Source: Anolis sagrei (Eukaryota; Chordata; Lepidosauria; Squamata; Anolidae). From it: a DNA stretch of 64,000 nt. This document shows, one piece after another, positions 22,455 through 32,500 of the stretch; the first letter of the stretch is position 1; each line of letters begins with the position of its first letter. Where the stretch lies: contig NC_090024.1 of assembly GCF_037176765.1 (NCBI RefSeq), positions 164,468,778-164,532,777 on the forward strand, given 5' to 3'. A program made the translations under genes and the position numbers. The notes beneath the pieces are model-generated. The model had not been told where the DNA came from and made no database searches. It saw only the letters and a program-made list of their open reading frames with translations.

Positions 22455-22696
22455 GTCAGAAGCTACTTGAGAAACTGCAAATCACTTCTGGTGTGAGCGA
22501 ATTGGCCGTCTGCGAAGACATTGCCCAGGGGACATGTGGATGTTTTACCACCCTATGGGAGGCTTCTCTCATGTTCCCGCATGATAAGCTGGAGCTGACA
22601 GACGGGAGCATACCCTGTCTCACAGATTCGAAACCCTTTCAGTCAGCAGGTCTGCTGGCACAAGGGTTTATCCCATTGTGCCACCATAACTCCTAA
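22455..22696 (-). repeat. tRNA-headed SINE, type B, reverse
   Basis: Left end TGTCAGAAGCTACTTGAGAA then GCAAATCACTTCTGGTGTGA. The body has ATTGCCCAGGGGACATGTGG and GGGAGGCTTCTCTCATGTTC. The right end, TTATCCCATTGTGCCACCAT, is the reversed head. Confidence 0.85.
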
Positions 22697-23128
22697 TGAC
22701 GATCATTTAAAATAGCATATTTTAAACATTGAAAGTGGTGCATGCACCGATTATTTTAGTCACCCTTGAAATAACCTTTTTAGTAACATGGCCTCATATG
22801 ATTAACCTTCATATCTCAGAAAAGGACCAACAAGTAAACACACTGAGCAGCACATTTTGGATGTCTTCAAAGTGCATTTAACTGTTCTAGTATTCAGTAA
22901 ATACAATATATTGTATTTGTACACTCCCTGACTTGAAGAAAGAGAGGTCCTTTGAGATGTTCTCGCTCAGGTGCTAAAATAAATTGACTATCCAAAGGTT
23001 GGGCATATTGTCCTGCTTCAGATAGTAGGATTACTTGGGTCAGCTATGCCTAGAGGGTAATGACTTACTAAAGTCCACTAAAATGTACTTGAGATGAAAT
23101 TGTGAAGTCTAACTGTCCATGCCAAGAG

Positions 23129-23509
23129 CCGTCAAGCCTTTTAAGCAGAAGGCCGGTTGGTGGTCCCTCACACTGTTGGACGGCCAGACTATACTTTGAA
23201 AAAAAAACCCATGAATGAATTCCTATGCACACTGCAGGTATCTTATTTGTAGTGCAGAGAACTTGAAAGAACAATACAATATTTTAAATCATGAACCATT
23301 TAAACCAGCATAAACTTACCAGTAGTTCAATGGGATGTGTGAGTCTGCTTTTGGCTAATGAGATCATCAAGTTAATTAGGATTGTTGTTGTGGGCCTTGA
23401 AGTGATTTCAGACTTAGGTCAATTCTAAGCCTAAAGTTTAGGGCTTGGAGTGGGTCAATGACTTTGGAGGGGCGTATTCGGACCATAGGCCTTAGTTTGG
23501 GGACTCCTA
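23129..23509. mobile_element. hAT-type non-autonomous element, diverged
   Basis: The left end has AGCCGTCAAGCCTTTTAAGC and AGAAGGCCGGTTGGTGGTCC. The right end has TTCGGACCATAGGCCTTAGT and TTGGGGACTCCTAG. Both ends and the TTGAAAAAAAAACCCATGAA stretch inside match, in reverse, the well-preserved element at 32922-33295 in DEPDC1 intron 3. A Sauria-tail-like phrase (GGGCCTTGAAGTGATTTCAG) is internal in both. Confidence 0.7.
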
Positions 23510-24125
23510 GTCTATGCAATACAAGCTCAGAAAATTTAAAATTTGGAAGTTGCATATGTTCTACTATCAGAACTAAACCCCAGGACCCCTTACAATGATA
23601 TTTTCCCCCTCTTAAGATGGTTGTTAAACAGATAAGCATGATCCTTCATGAGCTACCACAAAACATTGTCTACACAGAGCTAAAGTGATGCTCCTTCAGG
23701 CATCAGAAATGTTTAACAAGTTGAATTTATATAAACAAGTAATCTAATTATGTAAAATTATGTTAAAATGCTTTAAAGACCAAAACTCTCTAGCGTCTAT
23801 AATAACGAATCAGAACAATCAGAAGACAATCTTAGGCAGAATTGGCTTAAGAGGATAAGGGACAGAACGAAGGGTGTAGCATTCTCAAAATATTTTCCAT
23901 CGTTATTTCAGGAATTCACCTAAAGAAGCGAGATGCTGATGCCAAGTAAGAAAGACAGAATGCAAATAATTTATGACTGATTCATATTTAACAGTGCTTC
24001 TAAGCATGATGCTATTGCATTAGTAAATGCATCAGAATGGCTCAACTTTTGAAGCCTATTCATGCATCTAAAAAGAAATTAAACAGCACCACCATGTGGC
24101 AAACAAAAAAATGACCTGCAAAGAC
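23510..24125. other. Intergenic sequence, no gene seen
   Basis: AT-rich sequence without recognised features. Confidence 0.4.
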
Positions 24126-24137
24126 ATAAAAGACGTG

Positions 24138-24800
24138 AGATTTCCAGCCAATGTGGCCATGTTCCAGAAGCATTCCCCCCTGACATCTCACCCACATCTA
24201 TGGCAGGCATCCTCAGAGGTTGTCAGGTCTGTTAGAAACTAGGCAAGTGGGGTTTATATATCTGTGAAATGTCCAGGGTGGGAGAAAGAACTCTTGTCTG
24301 CTTGAGACAAGTGTGAATGTTGCAGTTGGCCACCTTAATTAGCACTGAATGGCCTTGCAGTTTCAAAACCTGGCTGCTTCCTGTCTGGGGGAATCCTTTG
24401 TTGGGAGGTATTAGCTCACCCTGATTGTTTCATGTCATGAATTCCCCTGTTTTTTAAGGGTTGCTCTTTACTGTTCATGATTTTAGAGGTTTTTTTCATA
24501 CTGGTAGCCAGATTTTGTTTGTTTACATGGTTTCCTCCTTTCTGTTTCATGTGGATTTCAATGGCTTCTCTGTATAGTCTGACATGGTGGTTGTTAGAGT
24601 GGTGCAGCATTTCTATGTTCTCAAATAATATGCTGTGTCCAGATTGGTTCATCAGGTGCTCTGTTATAGCTGACTTCTCTGGTTGAATCAGTCTGCAATG
24701 CCTTTTATGTTCCATAATTCATGTTTGGGTGCTCTGTTTGGTGGTCCCTATGTAGACTTGTCCACAGGTGCATGGTGTCTTAAGGCTGTTGGATGCTTCA
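24138..24800 (-). mobile_element. Penelope-like retroelement, 3' part with GIY-YIG endonuclease remnant
   Basis: Translating the - strand from about 24800 gives PCTCGQVYIGTTKQ, the GIY-YIG core with its preceding CxC pair. It continues after a stop with EHKRHCRLIQPEKSAITEH and REAIEIHMK, the typical C-terminal block of Penelope-like proteins. Downstream is a non-coding end with CATGGCCACATTGG, the shared terminal unit. The reverse transcriptase part is missing, so this is a 5'-truncated copy. It holds at least one in-frame stop, at about 24715. Confidence 0.75.
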
Positions 24801-25535
24801 GAGAGTTGCATTCATGGAGATAGTTCTATTACTGAAAGGAACAGGACTTAATTCTGTTGAAGTGGGCGGGCCTGGTTTGGATTTGGGAGGAGCAACATAA
24901 CCAACTTTCCTTAACCTTGCTGTATTCTATGTGTGTTGGGACACCCAGTTAGGGAAATCTGGCCCAGTCAAATCATAATTCAGGCCACATAGTCTGAATA
25001 CAACACTAAAAGTCAAGAAGTTCAAATATTGATGTTGCAATTCATCATACAGGCTGAATATCCCTTATCAGGTCCTCTGATATGCTCCCAAATTATCCAC
25101 ATGGCTGGCTGAGATAGTGACACCTTTGCTCTCTGCTTGTTCAAATGCACACAACATTTAACCCCTAAACTTACCTGAGGGCCCTGGCTGCATGCATGTC
25201 CAAGCCCCTCCATCCAGAGTTCCTGGCGCATTAAAATGATGTTTCGGAAGGTTGGGAGAGGGAAAAGGGATTTCTAATAAATAGCATTACAAAATATCTA
25301 GTCCAGGCATCACTGGATACTTAATCCAGTAAGCCAGTACAATCTACTTCCAACTCTTTGTCACTCTCTAGCATGACTAAAACTGGAAAAATGAAAGGCT
25401 TGGTTTGTACAAATAGGTGGATACTGAGTTTCTTCTAACATCCACCAGGAAATAGCATCCAATAATGACCAAGGCAGTGACATCTCTGGCCCATCCCCTG
25501 TTTAGATATCAGCCAGCATGCCAACGCCTTAAATC
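24801..25535. other. Intergenic sequence, no gene seen
   Basis: No recognised repeat or gene. The open frame at 25022-25231 (-) has no domain. Confidence 0.4.
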
Positions 25536-25559
25536 AATAAATAGTTTTCTAAGATCTAC

Positions 25560-25985
25560 AGAGATACTCACAGGAACACCTCAGCAAATGAGAGTCCAAA
25601 ATGTCAAGTTAAAACTGGGAACTTCAAACCATGGCTGATACCAAATGAGAGACTCCCCAGGGCACACAGGAGACTGGGCGACCTGGGGGGCACTGAACAG
25701 AGGCACTCTGGCACCACAAGATGCAGAGCCAACCTTAAGAAATCGGGCCACAGAATGGGGTCCACGACATGCAAGTGTGGAGAAACCACAGGCCACCTAT
25801 TACAATACAGCCTGGGCCCTGCCACATGCACAATGGAGGACCTCCTTATAGCAACACCAGAGACAGCCCAAGTGGTCAGCTACTGGTCAAAGGACATATG
25901 GCCAAGTTTTTAAACTTTGTGTCTTTTTAAAATACATTACAACTGTACCCTTGGTTTACTTCTGATAGGACAAATAAAAAAGTTT
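25560..25985 (+). mobile_element. Non-LTR LINE, C-terminal end of the RT protein and 3' UTR
   Basis: One frame reads TTCKCGETTGHLLQYSLGP, then ATCTMEDLLIATPETAQVV and SYWSKDIWPSF followed by a stop at about 25912. The CxCG...H pattern before the stop is the zinc-knuckle-like end of several LINE reverse transcriptases. The 3' UTR has TTTTTAAAATACATTACAAC and ends at GACAAATAAAAAAG. A short 5'-truncated copy; the clade is not certain. Confidence 0.6.
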
Positions 25986-26144
25986 ATTCTCATGGCATGA
26001 CAAAGCAAATGATTATAAGCCAGCATATGGATGGATATTACTTTGTCCTCACCAAAGATACCAGGGTAAACTAAGAGCAAGGTAGAACAGGTTTTCATTG
26101 AAATAACTGCATCAGGTTCTCAATCTTCATTTCAGTTACTTCAG

Positions 26145-26330
26145 GTACATCTACACTATAGAATGAATGCAATCTGATACAACTTTAGCTGCCATAACTT
26201 GATGCTACAGAATTATGGACACTAGTTTTACAAGGTCTTTATCGTTCACTGAGAAATTACAAATCCCAGAATCCCATAGCATCAAACCATGGCAATTAAA
26301 ATGCATTAATTCTACAAGGTAGATGTAGCC
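26145..26330. mobile_element. Palindromic short element, diverged
   Basis: The left end has GGTACATCTACACTATAGAA. The right end has AATGCATTAATTCTACAAGG and TAGATGTAGCC. Between them are CAAATCCCAGAATCCCATAG and CATCAAACCATGGCAATTAA. Same family as 20222-20397. Confidence 0.7.
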
Positions 26331-26980
26331 TTCTCTGACCATTTTGTAGGAATTGCATTACTGTTATCATAGATAGAATTCATTGGACTACATAAATTCA
26401 TTTCAGTTTTCATTTATTCAGCTGTAGCTCTCCTTATAAAACAAATACTTAAAAAGTTTGACCATCCAAAAGCAATAATGAGGCCACCTGGAGCTAAGCA
26501 AATAAAAGGGAAAACAGCAAACCCTTTTCTACATTATTTTATTTGTGGAACTACTAGCAAAACTATATATTATTTTGATCTAGTTAGAATGCTATGTTGA
26601 ACAGTTCTGACTCTTATATTCAATCCAATAGTAAGTGTTTAGCCTTAGGTCATTATCTCTTTTATTTTATTTATACTCCTTGGTTTTATACATAAGCTGC
26701 AGCAAAGAACACAATGTACTGCGAATTGAGAGAAAATGGCATAGACAGACGGTGCAATCTTACCGAAGGCTACTTTAGAAATCAAGGTCTATTGTATAAA
26801 GAAACATTTTACTTCTAAGCTTGTGAGCAATTTTCTTTAAGTCCTAAGATTAGATTTATGTAAGCGTGATTTCCCGCAAATGTTTATTTGGGCAAATAAC
26901 TCCAACTCGTGACAACTACAGTTTATTTCCAAGGGGCTTCCTGTGCACATTCAAGATGCTTTTTTCTTACTATAATTTTA
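26331..26980. other. Intergenic sequence, no gene seen
   Basis: AT-rich with no recognised feature. Confidence 0.4.
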
Positions 26981-26985
26981 AAAAG

Positions 26986-27017
<32 letters not shown>

Positions 27018-27072
27018 CTTTATTTATATCCTGTCTTTTCTCCATGCGTGGACTTGGAGAGGCTTACAATAG
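26986..27072 (-). repeat. (AAT)n microsatellite and reversed LINE/SINE tail
   Basis: An AAT array at 26988-27015 runs into TGCTTTATTTATATCCTGTC and TTTTCTCCATGCGTGGACTT. This is the reverse complement of the L2-type tail GGRYATAAATAAAGCATTATT. The array is therefore the decayed 3' end of a reversed retroelement abutting the next LINE. Confidence 0.6.
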
Positions 27073-27074
27073 AG

Positions 27075-28763
27075 GCAAATGTTGTAGACAAAATCACTGT
27101 GATCAATTCCGATTTGGATACCATGTTAACAGCAGTCTCTGAAGATGTAACACTAGCACCTGCTTGTCCGGTTTTCATGGATTCATTTCAATTGATGCAG
27201 CCCAAGGATGTGGGCAAGATCCTTGGAAAAGCGAGGCCAACCACGTGCATTCTAGACCCCTGCCCATCCTGGCTGGTAAAGGAAGCCAGAGGGGGTTTGG
27301 CAGAGTGGGTGAAGGTGGTGGTTAATGCCTCCTTACAAGAAGGCAAGATTCCAGCGGACCTAAAGGAGGCCATCATAAAACTGCTACTGAAAAAAACATC
27401 ATTGGACCCCTCTCAATTGAACAACTTTCAATCAGTTTCCAATCTCCCCTTTTTGGGCAAAGTCCTGGAACATGTGGTGGGCTCACAACTTTTGCAGGAA
27501 ACTGATCAGCTGGATCCAGCACAGTCTGGCTTTAGGCCGGGACATGGAACTGAAACACCCTTGGTCGCCTGGATGATCTACTCAGGAAACTGGACAGGGG
27601 AGTGTGTTCCTGTTGGTTTTCTTGAACCTCTCAGTGGCCTTCAAAACTGTAGTCCACAGTATCCTTCTGGGACACCTCACGGGAATGGGGCTTGGAGGCA
27701 CTGTTTTGCCTGGAGGGTTGCTCTCAGAAGGAGATTGTTCAGACCTTGAACCGGTGTTTGGCAGCTGTGACAACCTGGATGAGGGCGAACAAATTGAAAT
27801 TGAATCCAGACAAGACAGAAGTACTCCTGGTCAATCGTAAAGCCAAACAGGGTATAGGGTTACAGACTGTGCTGGATGGGGTTACACTCCCTCTGAAGAC
27901 ATAGGTTCACAGTTTGGGTGTACTCCTGGATTCCCGTCGCTGAGCCTGGAACCCAGGTCTCAGCAGTGGCCAGGGGAGCTTTTGCACAATTAAAACTTGT
28001 GTGCCAGTTGCACCCATACCTTGAGAAGCCAGACTTGGTCATGGTGGTCCATGCTCTTGTTGCATTCCAAATAGACTACTGTAATGCACTCTACATAGTC
28101 TGCCTTTGAAGACTGTTTGGAAGCTTCAAGTACTACAGTGAGAGACAGCCAGGTTGCTAACTGAAGCGGCGTACAGAAAACACAACCTCCTTGTTACGCC
28201 AGCTCCACTGGCTGCCAGTCTGCTACCAGGCTAAATTCAAAGTGCTATATAAAGCCCTAAAAAGTTCCAGCCCAGATTACTTGTTGGAATATATGTCCCT
28301 CTATGATCTACCTCAGAGGTTAAGATCTTCTGGGGAAGTCCTTCTCTCGGTTCCACGTCCTGCACAGGATGGCAAGAACGAGAGACAGGGCCTTCTCAGT
28401 GGTGGCCCCTCATCTGTGAAACTCCCTCCCCGATAAAATTAGATTAGCCCCTCCCTCCTGACCTTCAGAAAGAAAATGAAAACATGGCTTTGGGACCAAG
28501 CTTTTGGACAGTAATATGCAATGCATTATGTGAATACAGAATAGTGAAATGACAACAAGAATGGCCTTGGATTATGATTTTGGACCGTAGTTTTAATAAC
28601 TGGTTTTAATGTTGATATTTTTTGTAACTTTTTGGTTTTAATGTTTTTGTTTATTTTAATGTATGTATGTTATGCAGCATCGAATTGTTGCCTATTTGTA
28701 AGGTCTCTGAGCCCCCTTCAGGGTGAGAAGGGCGGCGTATAAATGTAGTAAATAAATAAATAT
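27075..28763 (+). mobile_element. L2-clade LINE fragment with reverse transcriptase remnant
   Basis: The frame from 27075 gives DPCPSWLVKEARGGLAEWV, LNNFQSVSNLPFLGKVLEH and DPAQSGFRPGHGTETPL, which are N-terminal and finger motifs of an L2/CR1 reverse transcriptase. Near 27715 the sequence jumps from the LGHLTGMGLGGT region to LNRCLAAVTTWMRANKLKL. The central block with the catalytic YADD motif is therefore deleted. Later pieces (LRQLHWLPVCYQAKFKVLY) are in other frames. The end has AGAAGGGCGGCGTATAAATG and (TAAA)n. It is 5'-truncated and dead. Confidence 0.85.
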
Positions 28764-28849
28764 CTCTGTTACCTGGGGGTGTTTTGAGCAAGATATTTAG
28801 CTTATAGAAGGTTTTGTTCTGGAGAAGGAAGGCATATAATTGTCTTTCC

Positions 28850-28960
28850 ACACCTCCGAAATTTTCTATCCAAACTACAACTCCCATGTTTTCCTAGCAT
28901 TGATTTAAAGTGGTTTAAATTAATTAAACTGAATTAATTCTATGGTGTAGATGCACCCCC
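28850..28960. mobile_element. Palindromic short element, right half
   Basis: Contains AAACTACAACTCCCATGTTT, GATTTAAAGTGGTTTAAATT and GAATTAATTCTATGGTGTAG, then ATGCACCCCC. This matches the right half of the family at 54690-54912. Confidence 0.65.
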
Positions 28961-28989
28961 TGTGTAAGTTACCAGCCAATCTTATAATA

Positions 28990-29100
28990 TATACGTGTGT
29001 GATATAGGTATGTGTGTGGATATATATATATATATGTATGTATGAGAGTTTGTGTGTGTATTTACATGTGTGTATATACATATATATACACACATATATG
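28990..29100. repeat. Mixed (TA)n/(TG)n microsatellite
   Basis: Alternating TATATA and TGTGTG stretches, including a (TA)n run at about 29021-29034. It produces spurious open frames rich in Y, I, C and V. Confidence 0.8.
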
Positions 29101-29107
29101 TGTGCCT

Positions 29108-29312
29108 ATATCTAGCTCAGGCATGGGCAAACTTTGGCCCTCCAGGCGTTTTGGACTTCAACTCCCACAATTCCTCACAGCCTCAGATCCCTTCCTTTTC
29201 GCTTAAGCGGCTGAGGGGGGAAAAGGAAAGGGCCTGAGGCTGTGAGGAATTGTGGGAGTTGAAGTCCAAAACGCCTGGAGGGCCAAAGTTTGCCCATGCC
29301 CGAGCTAGATAT
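29108..29312. mobile_element. Near-perfect palindromic hAT-type element upstream of DEPDC1
   Basis: The left arm begins ATATCTAGCT and continues CAGGCATGGGCAAACTTTGG, CCCTCCAGGCGTTTTGGACT and TCAACTCCCACAATTCCTCA. The right arm mirrors it and ends AGCTAGATAT. The loop is a short GCTTAAGCGG. The pairing extends past the CAGGCATGGGC termini into the 8 bp on each side. A direct target duplication therefore cannot be told from the inverted repeat. The right end lies 258 bp before the DEPDC1 start codon. Confidence 0.8.
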
Positions 29313-29379
29313 TTACGGGACTACAAGTCCCATGATGCTTTACAATTGGCCACACTGAGCAGGGCAGCTGGGAGTTGGA

Positions 29380-29570
29380 GTCTTATCGCAGCCCGCTCCT
29401 CCTGACGTCACAAGTGACGCACGTTGACGCCTGGTTTCACCGCCTCCTCTCGCTCAGACTCGGTCACGTGACGCCCCGCGCGCGTCCAATCAGGAGCGCC
29501 GCGGCGCCGTTCAAACTGTCAGGGCAGCAGTTGGCAGGGGCTGCCCGGTTGCCTCTCCTTTCGGTCGCCC
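29380..29570 (+). promoter_or_regulatory. DEPDC1: DEPDC1 promoter and 5' UTR
   Basis: A short GC-rich, CpG-containing stretch without a TATA box. In order it has: a full cAMP-response element TGACGTCA at 29403-29410; an E-box CACGTG at 29465-29470; a CCAAT box at 29486-29490; and TTCAAA at 29510-29515. TTCAAA is the reverse of the CHR element TTTGAA. CCAAT plus CHR close to the start is typical of G2/M genes bound by NF-Y and the DREAM/MuvB complexes. That fits the known mitotic expression of DEPDC1. The transcription start itself cannot be placed from sequence. Confidence 0.7.
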
Positions 29571-32500
29571 ATGGAGGGCCGGGTGGTGTCCCCAGGCCCC
29601 TATCGCGCCACGAAACTGGTAAGAAAGGCCGAGGAGCGGGGTGGGAAATGCGGAGAGCGCTGTCAGGACTCTTTTGATGTGCTGCAGCCTCTCTAGGTGT
29701 ATATGCCTTTAAATCCCACGCATTTCATTGGGTTTTTTAAGGCAAGGAATCCTCAGAGGTGTGCTTTGCTAGGCCATGTCTACAGCCTGCAGCACCTGAG
29801 ATGCATTGGCAGGGTCTGCTTTTTGGCATGCCGTTTCCACATGCACATATACAGATATATATACATATACATATGCAGACACACAGAGGACTAGTAATCC
29901 CAGGGGATTTTTCGGAGGCAATACTGATGGAATCGTTCCAGGAGTTGCATGTGACGTCTGTAGACAGTCCACATCTCGCAGGCATATAGCAGGGTTGGGA
30001 GGACAATAGCTTTATAAACAAGCACCTTAGTATCCCTACGGATATCCCGGTCCTCAAACACTCTCAGCTTCATTCGGAAAAATGCACTTGCAGAGCTCAG
30101 GCAGTGTTGTATTTCAGTGTCAATGTTGACTTTGGTGGAGAGGTGGCTGCCAAGGTAGCAGAAATGGTCAACATTTTCTAATGTTACACCATTAAGCTGT
30201 ATTTCTGGAATTGGAGAGGGATTGGCTGGTGACTGCTGGAAGAGCACTTTGGTTTTCTTGATGTTCAATGACTGTCTGAGTTTCTCATATGCTTCTGCGA
30301 AGGTATTTATAGAGTGACTTGTAGGTCTTCTGAATGCACACAGACAACATCATCAGCATACTGGAGTTCTATAACAGATGTTGTTGTAACCTTGGTTTTG
30401 GCTTTCAGTCTGATGAGGTTAAATAGCTGGCCATCTGTCCGATAGATGATTTCCACTCCGGTGGGAAGCTTCCCATCAACAAGGTGAAGTACCATAGCAA
30501 TGAAGATCGAAAATAAAGTTGGGGCAATAACACATCCCTATTTGACACCTGATTCCACCTTAAATGGGTCACTTTGGGAGCTGTTGCTGTCCAACACTGT
30601 TGTCATCATGGAGGAGCCGCAGGATGTTCACAAATTTGTTAGGACACCACTAGACCTAATGTCAAGGGGAAACATTTACCTTTACTTTACATTCATAAAT
30701 CACAAATTGCACAGATTTCTGTCAAGAAGGACCCACATCTTAAAATATGGGTTTTGGAGCATATCATTCAATCTATCTAAAACAAAAGGCTTCCCAGTCC
30801 TCAAATAAGGCCTTTCATTATGATAAGAGACACCTGTTTCTTACCCATGTGCATTTCATGGAGAATTTACTGGGTGGACTTTAAGATCCATGAATTGATT
30901 GTGGAAGATACAGCAACTTGATACTGGTTGTTTTCTGTTGAAAGTGGGAAATTGTGTGTTATTAGTCTGTTCCATTTTTTATTTCCCACATATACTTTAT
31001 GACTCCCACATATATTTGTTACATTGGACAACATTACATAGACCTGATGAAGTAAGTTAAGAGTTCTTAAAAGGGAATGCCATTCAAAAATCCCTGGAGT
31101 ACTTCAAGTTGTTCACCCCTGATGTATAACTATACAGTGTCAGGGAGTAATATATTTGGAGTATTGATTAGTTGTATTATAGAAAAACATTGCTCTATTT
31201 TAGAGCCCTTTCTCACTACATGGCTATAGCACTTTGATTCCATTTTAATTGCTGCAATCCGTCCTGTAGAATCCTGGGATTTATAGTTTGGGGACGCGAA
31301 ATCAATATTCTCAGCCAAAGAGTCACAGTGCCTTGCCAGAGTACAAACCCCATGACAGTTAAAAGGGAATTGTTGTACTATAATTTGAGTAATATGAAAG
31401 AACTCCAGGAGTGAAGAACAACCTATGGCCTTATAGTGCTGCAAAAATTTAACTCCCATTGATTCTCACCATGAAATCAATTGATAAGAGTTGCTGCCCC
31501 ATGAGAATCAGGTCTTTGAAGTCAATATAGTACCTCTGCCTACCAACAGAATCTACTGTTATAAATCAGCTGTATGTCAGCTATTAAAATCCTTGTTTGC
31601 CACATGCACCTAGGATGGCAAAGAATTGGACTTATGGTCCATTTTGTCTCTGCAGCTGAAATAGAGATTCTGCTTTGCTTTAGAAATTAAATGGTGCACA
31701 GTATAGAGGTTATCTGTATTTATGATGGAGAACAGTCACGTGAACAATTCTAAATGTGAATTCTACTGTGTTTTCTTTGATTTTGCAATGTTTTAAAACT
31801 TATGTCTCCTTTCCCCCCTGTCCACCAGTGGAATGAAGTGACTAAATATTTTCGAGCTGAGATGCCACGAAGGAAACACAGGCAACACTTCAAAAAATAT
31901 GGGAATTGTTTTACAGCAGCAGAAGCAATCAGCTGGCTTCATGAATTGCTCAGGAATAACAATAATTTTGGTCCCGAAGTTACCAGGCAGCAAACGACTC
32001 AGCTGTTAAGGAAATTTCTCAAAAACCATGTGATTGAGGATGTAAAAGGAAGATGGGGCTCAGAAAATCTGGATGACAACCATAACTTATATAGGTAAGA
32101 TACCATTATATGAAAAAATGTGAAAAATAGATTGAATACTTTGGTCGATCCCACCCCCAGCTGCCCTTTTGTGAAGTACTATTAAGAATGGTGTCATAAA
32201 TTTATTCATAATGTTAGCCCTTAAATAACACATGGACTTTTACATTAGCCATTTGACCAGAGCCAGTTGCAAGGAATAAATTTAAGATACTGGATTTATA
32301 CTGTGGGGGTTTTATGGGACAAAATTGGTAGTTGCAGTCGAGATATATCTGGATGGCTGCAAGTTACCTATCTTTAGCCTACATTTCAGCCTACAATTCT
32401 TATGTACAAGAGATGTTTCCTCTGGTACAGTGAAAATTACTAATTTTCTGTATTAAATTATAGATTTCCTTCAGCGTCTCCAGTTAGAATTATGCCACGA

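Noticed and set aside
26986-27015. (AAT)n as an independent microsatellite
   Set aside because: It joins a reversed retroelement tail, so it is the decayed end of that element.
27015-27749. A 244-codon open frame that might be taken for a host gene
   Set aside because: It is the reverse transcriptase remnant of an L2-clade LINE with its core deleted.
1-29000. Exons of the next mammalian neighbour (LRRC7)
   Set aside because: I saw no LRR or PDZ-type exon. In mammals that gene lies far from DEPDC1.
29375-29677. A 100-codon open frame across the DEPDC1 promoter
   Set aside because: It is in another frame from the conserved MEGRVV start, is GC-rich by composition, and reads through the exon 1 donor.
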